From positions 248,001 through 312,000 of the forward strand of contig DASUCV010000011.1 in NCBI GenBank assembly GCA_036275915.1: a stretch of DNA of 64,000 nt, written 5' to 3'. Under the pieces are notes generated by a model, which was not told where the DNA came from, did no database searches, and saw only the letters and a list, made by a program, of their open reading frames with translations. This DNA is from Candidatus Polarisedimenticolaceae bacterium. Its GTDB lineage: Bacteria > Acidobacteriota > Polarisedimenticolia > Polarisedimenticolales > DASRJG01. Made by a program: the position numbers and the translations under genes. This document shows, in pieces, positions 43,768 to 55,396 of the stretch. Within the stretch, counting starts at the first letter, position 1, and each line of letters begins with the position of its first letter.

Positions 43768-43963
43768 TCCCCCACTCTCCGGGTTAACGAAGAGAACCCA
43801 ACCGCAATATTGTTGCCAAGGGGGGACGGGTCAACCGAAGGGGCGGGAATCCAAGGAATGACGAGTTCGTAGTCGGTAGAAGGCCGGGAAGCGTCGACAC
43901 TGAGCGGCGACGGACGGTGGTCCGCCGCCACTCGTTGACAATCCGTAATAGCTATCGACTCGA
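43768..43963. other. 196-nt intergenic region
   Basis: Between the prepilin-partner start and the glnN stop, both on the minus strand. It holds an AT-richer patch with caatattgttg near 43800, which may be promoter sequence for the prepilin pair. No gene, REP-like copy or clear terminator for glnN was seen. Confidence 0.4.
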
Positions 43964-46144
<2,181 letters not shown>

Positions 46145-46286
46145 GGCTCTGTCCCTTCCTTTCCCGATCATCGAGGCACCTCGGAAAGTGCGAATGATGC
46201 CACTGCGAGCGATGGTGGACAAGGGCGCTTGCGTCGTCATCGAACCGGGCATAACGTCCTTGAAATAGCTGGGGGCGGAGGCCGTG

Positions 46287-47810
46287 ATGCCGCGACGTGT
46301 AGCGTACTTTCTTCTCGCCTCGATTCTCTGCGTCGCCCGCGCCCAAGCCGCTTCCGGCGCCGCCGACGAGCGGGTGCGCCAGGCGGCGCTCCAGGTGTAC
46401 ATCCACGGGATGACCGACGAGATCGCGCGCAACGAGGTTGGTGTCGAGGGCGTGCCAGCGCTCCTTCGCCTGCTCGACGATCCGTCGTTCCCGCGCCGCG
46501 ACAACGTCGTGGCCTTCCTCGCGTACCTCGGCTCCGCCGAGTCGACGCCCCGGCTCCTCGACCTCCTCGGTCGTCCCGCGGCATCCGCCACTCCGGAAGA
46601 GGTGCGGTCGCGATTGCTGGTCCCGCATGCGCTGGGACACATCGCCGGCCGCGGCGATGCGGCGGCGCTCCGGGCGCTCCTTCGCATGACCGCGGATCGC
46701 GCCGAGGGCGGACCGCTCGCGGGACTGGCCATGAAGGATGAGCTCCTCGACACCGCGGTCGCATCCCTCGCGCTCGCCGGGCCGGGTCCGGCACGGGAGC
46801 GCCTCGAAGCGATCGCGCAAGGGCGCGTCGTGCCCGACCCCGAGCAGCGGCGTCTGGAGTCGAAGGCGCGGGAAGCCATGGCATCGTCCGCCGACTCCCT
46901 GCGGAGGCTGTCGTCGGCGTCGGCAGCGGCCGCGATGGACTACATCGTCGATCCCGCGACGCACACGACGGCGCACGGTCTCACCTTCGCCAATCACGTG
47001 AGCGTCACGAACCCGATGACGGAGACGCGCCTCGATGCCGTCCTCGCCGACGCGACGTTCCGCGCGGCGAAGGGGGACTTCTCGACCGACGTCGCCTGCT
47101 GCACGATCGTGTCCCGCGTCGCGGCGGCGCAAACGTTCGGCACCGCGACCGACGGGCTCGCCTCGATCGACACCGCTCAAGAGGTCAACACGGTGCTCGC
47201 GGTATCGGTCGCGCGGGTGAAGGTCGTGAACGTGATCAACTATTGCGGCGGTGCCGGTACCAACATCATCGGCTGCAGCTATCAACCGGGCTGGGGGATG
47301 GCCCTCGTCCGGCTGTCCGATGTCGGCTACGAGGCGGTGCTGTGGATCCACGAGTACGGCCACAACCTCGGCCTTCCGCACGTCACCCCGCCGGCCTCGA
47401 TCATGGCGCCGAACGACAACGGACAGAACGACGGCCTTTCGCCGACCGAGTGCGCGACCTTCCACAGTCCCGCGAGCGACGCCGTGGCGTTGCTCGGCGA
47501 CGGAGGCACGTGCACGAACGACGGCGATTCGTACGCCGACCCGATCGACAACTGCCCCTTCGTGGCGAACGAGAGCCAGGCCGACTCGAACCACAATGGG
47601 ATCGGTGACGCCTGCGAAGCCGGCACCACCGCCGACATCGACGGGAACGGCCGGGTGGATGGGCTCGACCTCGCGCGATTGGGACGTGCTTTCGGCTCGA
47701 GCACGGGAGAGGCCAAGTACGACGCCGCCGCCGACCTCGACCACAACGGGCAGGTCGACGGCGCCGATCTCGCGATCCTGACCTCTCAGTTCGGGAACGC
47801 CAGCTCGTGA
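46287..47810 (+). CDS. Secreted zinc metalloprotease (metzincin-like) with dockerin-type repeats
   Basis: Exported protein of 507 residues with signal peptide [25 protein letters not shown]-like helices occupy ~25-200. The protease core has [11 protein letters not shown] (His355, Glu356, His359, His365) and a Met-turn (PASIMAPN), the metzincin arrangement. A thrombospondin-3-like calcium loop follows ([19 protein letters not shown]), then a dockerin type I pair ([20 protein letters not shown] and [20 protein letters not shown]). The dockerin may attach the enzyme to a cohesin-bearing surface protein or simply bind calcium. GGAG lies before the ATG at 46287; GTG 46284 is an alternative. It overlaps the convergent lipoprotein gene by 25 nt. 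Confidence 0.88.
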   Translation: MPRRVAYFLLASILCVARAQAASGAADERVRQAALQVYIHGMTDEIARNEVGVEGVPALLRLLDDPSFPRRDNVVAFLAYLGSAESTPRLLDLLGRPAASATPEEVRSRLLVPHALGHIAGRGDAAALRALLRMTADRAEGGPLAGLAMKDELLDTAVASLALAGPGPARERLEAIAQGRVVPDPEQRRLESKAREAMASSADSLRRLSSASAAAAMDYIVDPATHTTAHGLTFANHVSVTNPMTETRLDAVLADATFRAAKGDFSTDVACCTIVSRVAAAQTFGTATDGLASIDTAQEVNTVLAVSVARVKVVNVINYCGGAGTNIIGCSYQPGWGMALVRLSDVGYEAVLWIHEYGHNLGLPHVTPPASIMAPNDNGQNDGLSPTECATFHSPASDAVALLGDGGTCTNDGDSYADPIDNCPFVANESQADSNHNGIGDACEAGTTADIDGNGRVDGLDLARLGRAFGSSTGEAKYDAAADLDHNGQVDGADLAILTSQFGNASS

Positions 47811-48304
47811 CGCGCCGCTCGGGGACCGTCGTTCTTCGCGGCGTCCATCGTCTTCTTGATCAGCGCATCCAGGTGCCCGGTGAGACGCGCGACGACGATC
47901 TCGTCGTTGTCGACGGACACCATCATCATCTCGTGAATCGATCCGTTCCTCGTCTTCGCGAGCACCACGACCTGATCGTCGCCGTCGTGCGCGTCGACCA
48001 TCCGGCTCCATTCGGGTCCGGCGAACCGGCTCGTGTCGAGCGGCCGGAACGGCTTCGTGCCGCTCCCCTCCCGCTCATAGACCGCGAAGCCGAGTGTCGT
48101 CACGCCGTGAAGATCGATGTCGTCGCCGGCGAACGAGCCGACGAGCTTCAGCGAGATCGGCCCGAGCTTCATGCCGACCTCGCGGTGAAGATCCGACCCG
48201 AACGAGTCGTGAAGGGCGGCCTCGACCCCCTTCGGCCCCCGGTAGGTCCAGCACCCGCTCGCCGCCACCAGGATCGCCACCGCGCAGGCCAACCGTTTCG
48301 ACAT
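47786..48304 (-). CDS. Hypothetical lipoprotein
   Basis: Protein of 172 residues with a lipoprotein signal (MSKRLACAVAILVAASGC, lipidated Cys18). The rest has alternating strands (MKLGPISLKLVGSFAGDDID, GSIHEMMMVSVDNDEIVVARL) and no recognised family. The 3' end overlaps the metalloprotease gene by 25 nt on the other strand. It lies 43 nt downstream of the glycosyltransferase gene and may share its transcript. Confidence 0.65.
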   Translation of the reverse strand: MSKRLACAVAILVAASGCWTYRGPKGVEAALHDSFGSDLHREVGMKLGPISLKLVGSFAGDDIDLHGVTTLGFAVYEREGSGTKPFRPLDTSRFAGPEWSRMVDAHDGDDQVVVLAKTRNGSIHEMMMVSVDNDEIVVARLTGHLDALIKKTMDAAKNDGPRAARHELAFPN

Positions 48305-48347
48305 CGGCCGTCCCTCCCGCACCTAGAACGGACGACCGGCCGGGAAG

Positions 48348-49778
48348 TTACTTCTTCCTGAAGATCTCGATCCGATCCACCTCGCCGTCGGGCGGGATCG
48401 GAACATCCTGGACCTTGTCGTAACGGTCGGAAAGGAAGTCTTGAGCCCACGCGAAGATGAAGGTGGGCGAGCTCCGTTCCCGCAGCCACGACGAGCGGAC
48501 GTTGCTCCAGACGATGAAACGCGGCGCGGCCGCCTCGACCTCGGCTGCGACCTCGTGCTGCATCTCGAGTGCGTGGGGCTGCGGCTCCATGAGCCCGTAC
48601 ATGTAAACGTAGGCCGTGACGCCGCGCCGCCCTGAGAGGAAGTAGATCTGCGGCTCGGAGCCGAGCACCGCGATGCGCTCGCCGGGCTCCGTGTGCGAGG
48701 CCAAGTAGTTCGCGATCGCCGCCGATTCGACGAACGGGCCGCCGGGGTAGAAGTGGTGGGAGACCTCGTCTGGGCTCGCCCGGAAGAGATACGGCGCCTC
48801 GACGCCGACGAAGAGAGCGACGGGCAACGCGAGCGCGACCGTCGCCGCCGCCTTTCCGAGCCGGATCTCGATCGCGGCGGCGCCGGCTCCGGCCAGGAGC
48901 GCGACGGCGGGGAGCATCTGCACGAAATAGTGACTTCGGAAGTAGAGGCCTGGAACGACCGCGACGAACGACGCGGCGAGCAGCCCGGCGAGGAATCGGT
49001 GCTTGACGCCGAAGCAGGCGAGAACGGCGAACCCCGCGAGCGTCCACATCGCGGCGAGGTGGGCGCCGAGACTTCCGAGCCCTTCCGCGAGCGGCACGCT
49101 AGTCGCATAGCGAAAGGCGTAGGTCACGTTCCAGAACCAGTAACGGGGGAAAACGCCGCAGACGGCGAGGGCGAGCCAGACGATGACGATCGGCGAGGCG
49201 AAGCCGGAGAGGAACCGAATCAGTCCCAGGCGTCGCCATCGATCCACGGCGAGCCAGACGATTGCGAACACGACGAACGTGGCCGCGTGCTGCTTCATCA
49301 GGCACGCGAGCGCGAAGCAGACTCCGGCGAGCACGAAGCGGCTGCCGGTGAGGAAGAGCAAGCCGAGGACGACGAACGGCACCACGAACTGCGTGGCGTG
49401 CGCCGCGAAGCCGAGAACCGACGCACTGAGCGCCATGAGACCGTACGCCGCTCCGGCGACGGCCCCGGCCAGCGGCCCCGCGATGCGGCGGCCCAGAATG
49501 AAGAGGCCGAACATCGAGACGAGATTCGCCGCGAGCAGTCCCAGGTGAACGCCGCGCGGCGTCTCGCCGGCCACCGCCATGGCCGCCGCGTAAGCGCCGT
49601 AGATCCCCGGTGCCTTCATGCTGTAGACCGCCGCGTAAGGCGGCACGCCCTGAAGAAGGAGCTGGCCCGCGTAGGCATACTCGCCTTCGTCGCGCTCGAG
49701 CGGAATGTCGAGGAGGCGGACGCGCACCGCGATCACGAGGATCGCGGCGGCGAGGAAGATCGACCAAGCTCGGATCAG
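48348..49778 (-). CDS. Membrane glycosyltransferase family 39-like, probable CTG start
   Basis: Polytopic membrane protein of 476 residues with ~10 helices. After the first helix it has LERDEGEYAYAGQLLLQG, the acidic pair and glutamate of PMT_2/GT39 enzymes, followed by SMKAPGIYG, which corresponds to the KxP loop. It probably transfers a polyprenyl-phosphate-linked sugar on the periplasmic side. No ATG or GTG begins before the first helix in frame. CTG at 49778 overlaps the aconitase stop as CTGA and gives MIRAWSIFLAAA. GTG at the end of helix 1 would destroy that helix. The start is therefore an inference. Confidence 0.8.
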   Translation of the reverse strand: MIRAWSIFLAAAILVIAVRVRLLDIPLERDEGEYAYAGQLLLQGVPPYAAVYSMKAPGIYGAYAAAMAVAGETPRGVHLGLLAANLVSMFGLFILGRRIAGPLAGAVAGAAYGLMALSASVLGFAAHATQFVVPFVVLGLLFLTGSRFVLAGVCFALACLMKQHAATFVVFAIVWLAVDRWRRLGLIRFLSGFASPIVIVWLALAVCGVFPRYWFWNVTYAFRYATSVPLAEGLGSLGAHLAAMWTLAGFAVLACFGVKHRFLAGLLAASFVAVVPGLYFRSHYFVQMLPAVALLAGAGAAAIEIRLGKAAATVALALPVALFVGVEAPYLFRASPDEVSHHFYPGGPFVESAAIANYLASHTEPGERIAVLGSEPQIYFLSGRRGVTAYVYMYGLMEPQPHALEMQHEVAAEVEAAAPRFIVWSNVRSSWLRERSSPTFIFAWAQDFLSDRYDKVQDVPIPPDGEVDRIEIFRKK

Positions 49779-51829
49779 ATGCCGAAGTCCTCGGCCTTCC
49801 AGGAGAGACCCAGCTCGGAAGGCGGCGCCATGTAGCCGGCGAGCGCCGACGCCGCGACCACCGCGGGCGACGCGAGGAACCCTTCGCCGCCGACCCCCAT
49901 GCGGTTCTGCCAGTTCCGGTTGAAGGTCGTGATCGCGCGCTGGCCCGGAGCGAGCGCGTCCTTCCCTTGGCCGAAGCACGGCCCGCACCACGAGTCGCGG
50001 ATCTGGCCGCCGGCCTCGCGTAGAACGGTGGCGATCGACTCGCCTCCGAGGCGAGGCTCCGGGCGCTCGATCATCCCTTTGACGCCGCCGGAGCCGGGGA
50101 ACACGATGAAGTCCTTCGCCGCCTTCCTCAGTCCCTTCTGTCGCGCCGCGCGGAGCACGAGCGCCGCCTGGAGAAGGTCGTCGTAGCTGCCGTTCGTGCA
50201 CGAGCCGATGTACGCCTTGTCGAACGTCAGGTGCTCGCGCGCGACCTCGACCGCAGGAAACGCATTTCCGGGCGAGAACGGCTTGGCGATCATCGGGACG
50301 ATCTCGTCCAGGACGAGCGTCTCGTCGATCTCGTAGCGCGCCGCGTCGCCCGGGGCGAAGCGCGGGTAGGGGAGATCGGTCATCCCCTTCGACGCGAACC
50401 ATGCGTAGGTCAGCTCGTCAGGCGCGAAGATGCCGTTGTAGGCCTCGGCCTCGGCCATCATGTTCGCGATCGTGTTCCGGTAGGCGATCGGAAGCTGCTT
50501 CCCCGCATCGACGAACTCGACCGACATCCCCTGCGACTGCCGCGTGCCCCAGCGCTCGAGGAGCTTGAGCACGATATCCTTCCCGGAGACCCACGCCTGG
50601 AGCTTCCCCTTGAAGACGACGCGGCGCGCCTTCGGCACCGTCGTGTAGACGTAGCCGGTCGACCAGCCGAAGCCGAGCGTCGTCGAGCCGACGCCGATGC
50701 CGATCGCGCCGTACGCCCCGTAGGCGCGGCTGTGCGAGTCGGCGCCCGGGATGAACTGGCCCGGGTAGACGAGGCCTTGCTCGGGAAAGTAGAAGTGGAA
50801 GATGCCGTCGCCGGGGGTCGCGTAGTACGGCTTCACCATGTCCTGCATCGCGGCGAAAGCGCGCCCGATCGACGTCTGCTTGTCGTCGGAATCCTTCCCG
50901 GTGAAGACGAAGTGATCGTTCGCGACCGCCGCCTGGCGCGGGAAGATCGTGTTGCCGCCGGTGATCTGGTTGAAGGTGTGGATCGAGAACGGCGCCGTGC
51001 CGTCGGAGGCGGGCAGGAGATCGGCGTAGGCGCGCAGCGTGGCGCCCGGCTTGACCTCGGCATCCTTGTCCACACGGTGAGCCCAGAGGATCTGCTCGGT
51101 CGTCGTGAGGCCGCGCGCCGTGGCGGCGTCGGGCCAGACGATCGCGGGCGCGGTCTTGACCGACTCCCGGAACTCGCGCCGGCCGATCGCGAAGATCCCG
51201 CCCGAGCGGCGGATCTCGTCTTCCTTGGGCGTCAGCGGCGTCGGCGTGTACGTCTTTCCTTGCGTCTCGTTGACGAGCTTGCGCGACACCGGATCGAACG
51301 CGAAGGCGTCGCCGTCCTTGGCGTCGTCGACCGCTTCAGGGCACTGCACGACCTGAAGGCCGAGGTTGAACGAGTTCCTCCGGAAGATGTCGCCCATGTT
51401 GTGCGAGCAGACGACGACCATCTCGAGGCCGACCTCTTCCGCGACGCCTTTCAGCCCCGCCGGGCTCATCTCGCGCGAGGAGCCGATCGCGAACCGCTCG
51501 CCTGCGATAAGGAAGTTTTCTCCGGCGTGGACGCGCGCGCGGAACTCCGGCATGAGGAACCGGAACGATCCCGCCTTCCACCGCTCGTCGAGCGTCTCGA
51601 GGCTCTCGGAGACGCAATCGGCCGCCGGCGTGATCTGATCGGTATCGATCGCGTCGCGCTTCATCCCCGGCCGCTTCGGGTCCCAGAGGATGAGCGCCTT
51701 GCCGCGGATCACGGCGGTGTCGCCGCCTGTTCCTGCGACGTCGGCGGGACGCGGACCAGGCAGGTTTTCTTTTGTGACGCCGGGCTTGAGGCGCGCCGGC
51801 TCGATGCGGTGCGATGGGCGTAAGGTCAT
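49775..51829 (-). CDS. Aconitase-family hydratase with inverted domain order (swivel domain first)
   Basis: [4Fe-4S] hydro-lyase, 684 residues, probably aconitate hydratase. The N-terminal part (about 35-215) is the LeuD-like swivel domain (AIDTDQITPAADC, FAIGSSREMSP). The catalytic LeuC-like part follows (DHFVFTG, GADSHSRAYGAYGAIGIGVG, IGSCTNGSYDD, DSWCGPCFGQGKD). The three cluster ligands are Cys544, Cys615 and Cys618. AcnA and mitochondrial aconitase carry the swivel domain at the C-terminus. AcnB has it early, but with an extra HEAT domain that is missing here. Substrate could be citrate/isocitrate or a homologue. Two glycosyltransferase bases overlap its stop (CTGA). Confidence 0.88.
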   Translation of the reverse strand: MTLRPSHRIEPARLKPGVTKENLPGPRPADVAGTGGDTAVIRGKALILWDPKRPGMKRDAIDTDQITPAADCVSESLETLDERWKAGSFRFLMPEFRARVHAGENFLIAGERFAIGSSREMSPAGLKGVAEEVGLEMVVVCSHNMGDIFRRNSFNLGLQVVQCPEAVDDAKDGDAFAFDPVSRKLVNETQGKTYTPTPLTPKEDEIRRSGGIFAIGRREFRESVKTAPAIVWPDAATARGLTTTEQILWAHRVDKDAEVKPGATLRAYADLLPASDGTAPFSIHTFNQITGGNTIFPRQAAVANDHFVFTGKDSDDKQTSIGRAFAAMQDMVKPYYATPGDGIFHFYFPEQGLVYPGQFIPGADSHSRAYGAYGAIGIGVGSTTLGFGWSTGYVYTTVPKARRVVFKGKLQAWVSGKDIVLKLLERWGTRQSQGMSVEFVDAGKQLPIAYRNTIANMMAEAEAYNGIFAPDELTYAWFASKGMTDLPYPRFAPGDAARYEIDETLVLDEIVPMIAKPFSPGNAFPAVEVAREHLTFDKAYIGSCTNGSYDDLLQAALVLRAARQKGLRKAAKDFIVFPGSGGVKGMIERPEPRLGGESIATVLREAGGQIRDSWCGPCFGQGKDALAPGQRAITTFNRNWQNRMGVGGEGFLASPAVVAASALAGYMAPPSELGLSWKAEDFGI

Positions 51830-51851
51830 CGGAAGGAGTATAGCCGGATGA

Positions 51852-52133
51852 TCAGCGGGGCCACGCTCCCAGCCAGGTGACCAACTTCGCCGTCGTGACC
51901 GCGGCGCCCACGAAGGATCCGCCGAATTTCACGATGACGGATTGGCGCCGGAGGGCGATCCCGAGGCCCAGCCACTGAAGCGCGAAGGCCGATAGGTACA
52001 ACCATGGGGCGCCATGTAATCGCGCGCCCAGCAAGACGACGCCTAACCCCAAGAGGAAGACGCCGAACCCAATTGCCGTCGCGATGACGATCGAGCAGGC
52101 CAGCCTCCCGTCTTCGGGGTCTCGCTCAATCAT
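51852..52133 (-). CDS. Small membrane protein
   Basis: Protein of 93 residues with two or three hydrophobic helices (ACSIVIATAIGFGVFLLGLGVVLLG and PWLYLSAFALQWLGLGIAL), then a short region VIVKFGGSFVGAAVTTAKLV. No family was recognised. Its ATG overlaps the stop of the upstream FAD/Fe-S oxidoreductase as ATGA, so it is co-translated and may anchor or assist that enzyme at the membrane. Confidence 0.7.
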   Translation of the reverse strand: MIERDPEDGRLACSIVIATAIGFGVFLLGLGVVLLGARLHGAPWLYLSAFALQWLGLGIALRRQSVIVKFGGSFVGAAVTTAKLVTWLGAWPR

Positions 52134-54769
52134 GACGTGACCCGATCGAGCAGATGCCACACGGAAACGAACGGCAAGTGTGTGGCGCGCTCCATCCCGA
52201 TCTCGCAAGTGCGGCTGGACGAAACCGCCATGTCGAAGGGACCGGCGGCGCGGAGCTCCGCGGCCTCGCGCGCGGTGGCGGCTTCGGTCAGCTCGGGGTG
52301 CGTGAAGCCGCGATCGCCGGCGAAGCCGCAGCAACCGGCGGCGATCGGGACGATCGCTTCCTCGGCGCAGGCACGCACCACGCTCGCCAGCGTGCCGGCG
52401 AGGCCGAGCTTGACGATCGAGCAGACGGGGTGGACGGCGACGCGTCCCAACTTCTTCTTGATGGTGAGGCGTGGGCACACGACCTCGTGCGCGTACGCCA
52501 CTGAATCGATGACGCGGACTCCGTCGTTCTTCAAGGAATAGGCGCAGGGACTCGTATCGATGACGACCGGGAGCGTTCCGCCGTTCGTCCAACGCTCGAG
52601 CTTGGCGTGCATGTCGCCGACACGGTTCTCACGGGCCGCGTCGTACCCCTTGGACGAGAACGCCATCCCACAACACCTGCCGTGAACGTCGGGCGGTATC
52701 CACAGCGAGAGTCCCGCGCGCTTCGCGACGCGGAGAACCGTCGCGGGTAGATCGCCGCCGAGAACGCGCGTGACGCAGCTCGGGAGGTAAACCGCGGCCG
52801 CTCCCTCGCGCGACGTCCGCGGGAGTTGAGGCGCACGACCGGCAATCCGTGCGATCGATTCGGTCGCGCCGAAGTTCTTGGCGAGCGTGGTCGCGAGAGC
52901 GGACGCCAGCGCGCCATGCCGTTCCGCGCGCCGGTGCTTCACGAACGCGCCGGTGTCGATCCCGACGGGGCATGCCGTCGCGCACATTCCGTCCGCGGCG
53001 CAGGTGTCGAGGACGGCGTAGTCGAGCCCTTCTTCGAGCGCACGCGCACCTTTGCTGTCGCCGGCGGCCAGCAAACGCGCCCGCTCGCGCCGGAGCACGA
53101 TGCGCTGGCGCGGGGTCACGGTGAGATCGCGGCTGGGGCAGAGCGGCTCGCAGAAACCGCACTCGATGCAGCGGTCGATCTCGTCCTCGACCTTGGGGAG
53201 CGCCTTCAGGTTCTCGAGGTGGATGCGCGGATTGTCGTTCATGAGGACGCCGGGGTTGAGAATGCCGTCGGGATCGAAGAGGTGCTTGATCTCGCGCATG
53301 ATCGCGTAGAGGTCGCTGCCCCATTCGCGCTCGACGAACGGCGCCATGTTGCGGCCGGTGCCGTGTTCGGCCTTGAGCGCGCCGTCGTAGCGGCCGACGA
53401 CCATGTCGACGAGATCGTCGGTGAAGCGCGCGTATTGGTCGATCGAGCGCTGATCGTTGAAAGACTGGCTCAGCAGGAAGTGGATGTTGCCGTCCTTCGC
53501 GTGACCGAAGACGATCGCATCCGGATAGTCGTGCTTCACGAAGAGCGCTTGGAGGTCGATGACTCCCGCCGCGAGATGCTCGTGCGGGAACGCGACGTCC
53601 TCGAAGATCATGCTCGTGCCCGAAGGCCGCATCGCGCCGATCGACGCCGTCAGGCCCTTGCGCGCCGCCCAGAGGTCGGCTTGGCCCTTCGCGTCGCGCG
53701 TCAACCGAGCGGGCGACAGCAACGGAAGCGTGACCGAGGTGAATGCCGTTTCGAAGTCGGCGAGTCCCTTTTCATCCGCCGCCTGATACTCGACGAGGAT
53801 CGCCGCCGCGCTCGCCGGAAGCGGGGCCACGAGATCGACGACGGAGGGGATCCCGACGACCGAGCGCAGCGAAGCGCGATCCATGATTTCGAGGGCCACG
53901 GCGCCCGAAGTCTTGAGTGGCTCGATCGCCTCGCAGGCGCGCGGCACGTTCTCGAAGAACATGAGTCCCGCCGACTTCCGCGGGAGATCGGGAACGGTCT
54001 CGAACGTCGCCTCCTCGATGAACGCGAGCGTCCCCTCCGACCCGACGAGGAGGTGCCACAGGATCGGGAGCGGGTTGTCGAAGTCGAGGAACGCGTTGAG
54101 CGAGTAGCCCATCGTGTTCTTCATCCGGTACTTCGCACGGATGCGGTCGCCGAGGCGCGCATCGCCCTCGATGCGGGTCTTGATGCGCATCAGGCCGGAG
54201 GCGAGGGCGGGCTCCTTCTTCCGGAGGGTCGCTTCGGCGTCCGGCGCCCCCGAGTCGATCAGCGTGCCGCTCGTCAGCATGAAGCGGAGCGAGCGCAGCG
54301 TGCGGTAAGCGTTGCGCTCGGTCCCGCAGCACATTCCCGACGAATTGTTCGAGACGATCCCGCCGATCATGCAGGCGTTGATCGAGGCCGGGTCGGGACC
54401 GAGCTTGGCGCCGAAGCGCGCCAGGTGCGCGTTGACGAAGCCGCCCACCACACCCGGGCCGACGCGCACCGCCTTCCCGCCTTCGAGCACCTGGAGCGCC
54501 CGCCAATGTCGCGACACGTCGACGAGCACACCGTCGGTCACCGCCTGGCCCGAAAGCGACGTACCCGCCGCGCGGAAGGTGAGCGGAACCTTCGAGCGCC
54601 GGCTCCACGCGAGCAGGCGCCGCACCTCGTCCGTGTCGCGCGGCCGGACGACGGCGCGCGGCGTCAGCGTGTAGAAGCTCGCATCGCAGGAATAGGCGGC
54701 GCGCTCGAACAGCCGCGTCAGCACGCGGTCCTGGGCCAGGAACGGAACGAGCTGGTCGCGGAGGCTCAC
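52130..54769 (-). CDS. FAD-linked oxidase / Fe-S oxidoreductase fusion (D-lactate dehydrogenase-like)
   Basis: Single-chain protein of 879 residues combining a GlcD/Dld-type flavodehydrogenase and a GlpC-like iron-sulfur half. FAD binding: RAAGTSLSGQAVTDGV, GPDPASINACMIGGIVSNNSSG; substrate half: HAKDGNIHF and HGTGRNMAPFVEREWG. Two 4Fe-4S motifs follow (CIECGFCEPLCPSRDL at about 533 and CAADGMCATACPVGI at about 590), then two CCG heterodisulfide-type domains (CCGMAFSSKG, CCGFAGDRG). This matches quinone-linked D-lactate or 2-hydroxyacid dehydrogenases. The start is taken as GTG at 54769 (VSLRDQLVPFLAQD). The downstream small membrane protein may connect it to the membrane. Confidence 0.92.
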   Translation of the reverse strand: MSLRDQLVPFLAQDRVLTRLFERAAYSCDASFYTLTPRAVVRPRDTDEVRRLLAWSRRSKVPLTFRAAGTSLSGQAVTDGVLVDVSRHWRALQVLEGGKAVRVGPGVVGGFVNAHLARFGAKLGPDPASINACMIGGIVSNNSSGMCCGTERNAYRTLRSLRFMLTSGTLIDSGAPDAEATLRKKEPALASGLMRIKTRIEGDARLGDRIRAKYRMKNTMGYSLNAFLDFDNPLPILWHLLVGSEGTLAFIEEATFETVPDLPRKSAGLMFFENVPRACEAIEPLKTSGAVALEIMDRASLRSVVGIPSVVDLVAPLPASAAAILVEYQAADEKGLADFETAFTSVTLPLLSPARLTRDAKGQADLWAARKGLTASIGAMRPSGTSMIFEDVAFPHEHLAAGVIDLQALFVKHDYPDAIVFGHAKDGNIHFLLSQSFNDQRSIDQYARFTDDLVDMVVGRYDGALKAEHGTGRNMAPFVEREWGSDLYAIMREIKHLFDPDGILNPGVLMNDNPRIHLENLKALPKVEDEIDRCIECGFCEPLCPSRDLTVTPRQRIVLRRERARLLAAGDSKGARALEEGLDYAVLDTCAADGMCATACPVGIDTGAFVKHRRAERHGALASALATTLAKNFGATESIARIAGRAPQLPRTSREGAAAVYLPSCVTRVLGGDLPATVLRVAKRAGLSLWIPPDVHGRCCGMAFSSKGYDAARENRVGDMHAKLERWTNGGTLPVVIDTSPCAYSLKNDGVRVIDSVAYAHEVVCPRLTIKKKLGRVAVHPVCSIVKLGLAGTLASVVRACAEEAIVPIAAGCCGFAGDRGFTHPELTEAATAREAAELRAAGPFDMAVSSSRTCEIGMERATHLPFVSVWHLLDRVTS

Positions 54770-54823
54770 CGCGGAGAGCCTACGCCGTTTCCCCGGGCGC
54801 CGAGTCGCGCTACATTGCTCCTC

Positions 54824-55396
54824 GTGGAAACACTGCTTTCCGTCGTTCTGGGAATCGGCCTCTCGGCGGCCTGCGGCTTCCGGATCTTCGTTCCCTTCCT
54901 CGTCGCAGGAGTTGCGGCTCGTACCGGGCATCTCACCTTGGGGCCGTCGTTCGCGTGGATGGCGACGACGCCTGCGCTGGTCGCCTTCTCGGTCGCGACC
55001 GTGCTCGAGGTCGCGGCGTACTACATCCCTTGGCTCGACCACGTGCTCGATCTCATCGCGAGCCCGGCGGCGATCGTCGCCGGCGTGATCATGACCGCCT
55101 CGGTCGTCACCGGGCTCGACCCGATGCTCCGGTGGTCGCTGGCGCTCATCGCCGGCGGCGGGATTGCGGCGACGGTGCAGGCGCTCACCGTGGGCACGCG
55201 CAAGGCGTCGCTTCTCACGACCGGCGGCCTCGCGAACCCGGTCGTCTCCACGGCGGAGCTCGGCGGCTCCGTGGGGCTCGCGGTTCTCGCGATCGCCGTG
55301 CCGCTCCTCGCGTTCGCGCTCATCGTCTGGGCGCTCTTCTTCGGCGTCCGTTTCGTCGTCCGCCGTCTGCGCGGGCCGAGAGGTGCAGCGGTATGA
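54824..55396 (+). CDS. DUF4126 membrane protein
   Basis: Membrane protein of 190 residues with about five helices and the DUF4126 pattern: start LLSVVLGIGLSAACGFRIFVPFL, EVAAYYIPWLDHVLDLIASPAAIVAG, and GLANPVVSTAELGGS. Function is unknown in the family. The start is GTG at 54824, without Shine-Dalgarno, with TACATT 7 nt before it. Its stop overlaps the aminotransferase start as ATGA. Confidence 0.85.
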   Translation: METLLSVVLGIGLSAACGFRIFVPFLVAGVAARTGHLTLGPSFAWMATTPALVAFSVATVLEVAAYYIPWLDHVLDLIASPAAIVAGVIMTASVVTGLDPMLRWSLALIAGGGIAATVQALTVGTRKASLLTTGGLANPVVSTAELGGSVGLAVLAIAVPLLAFALIVWALFFGVRFVVRRLRGPRGAAV

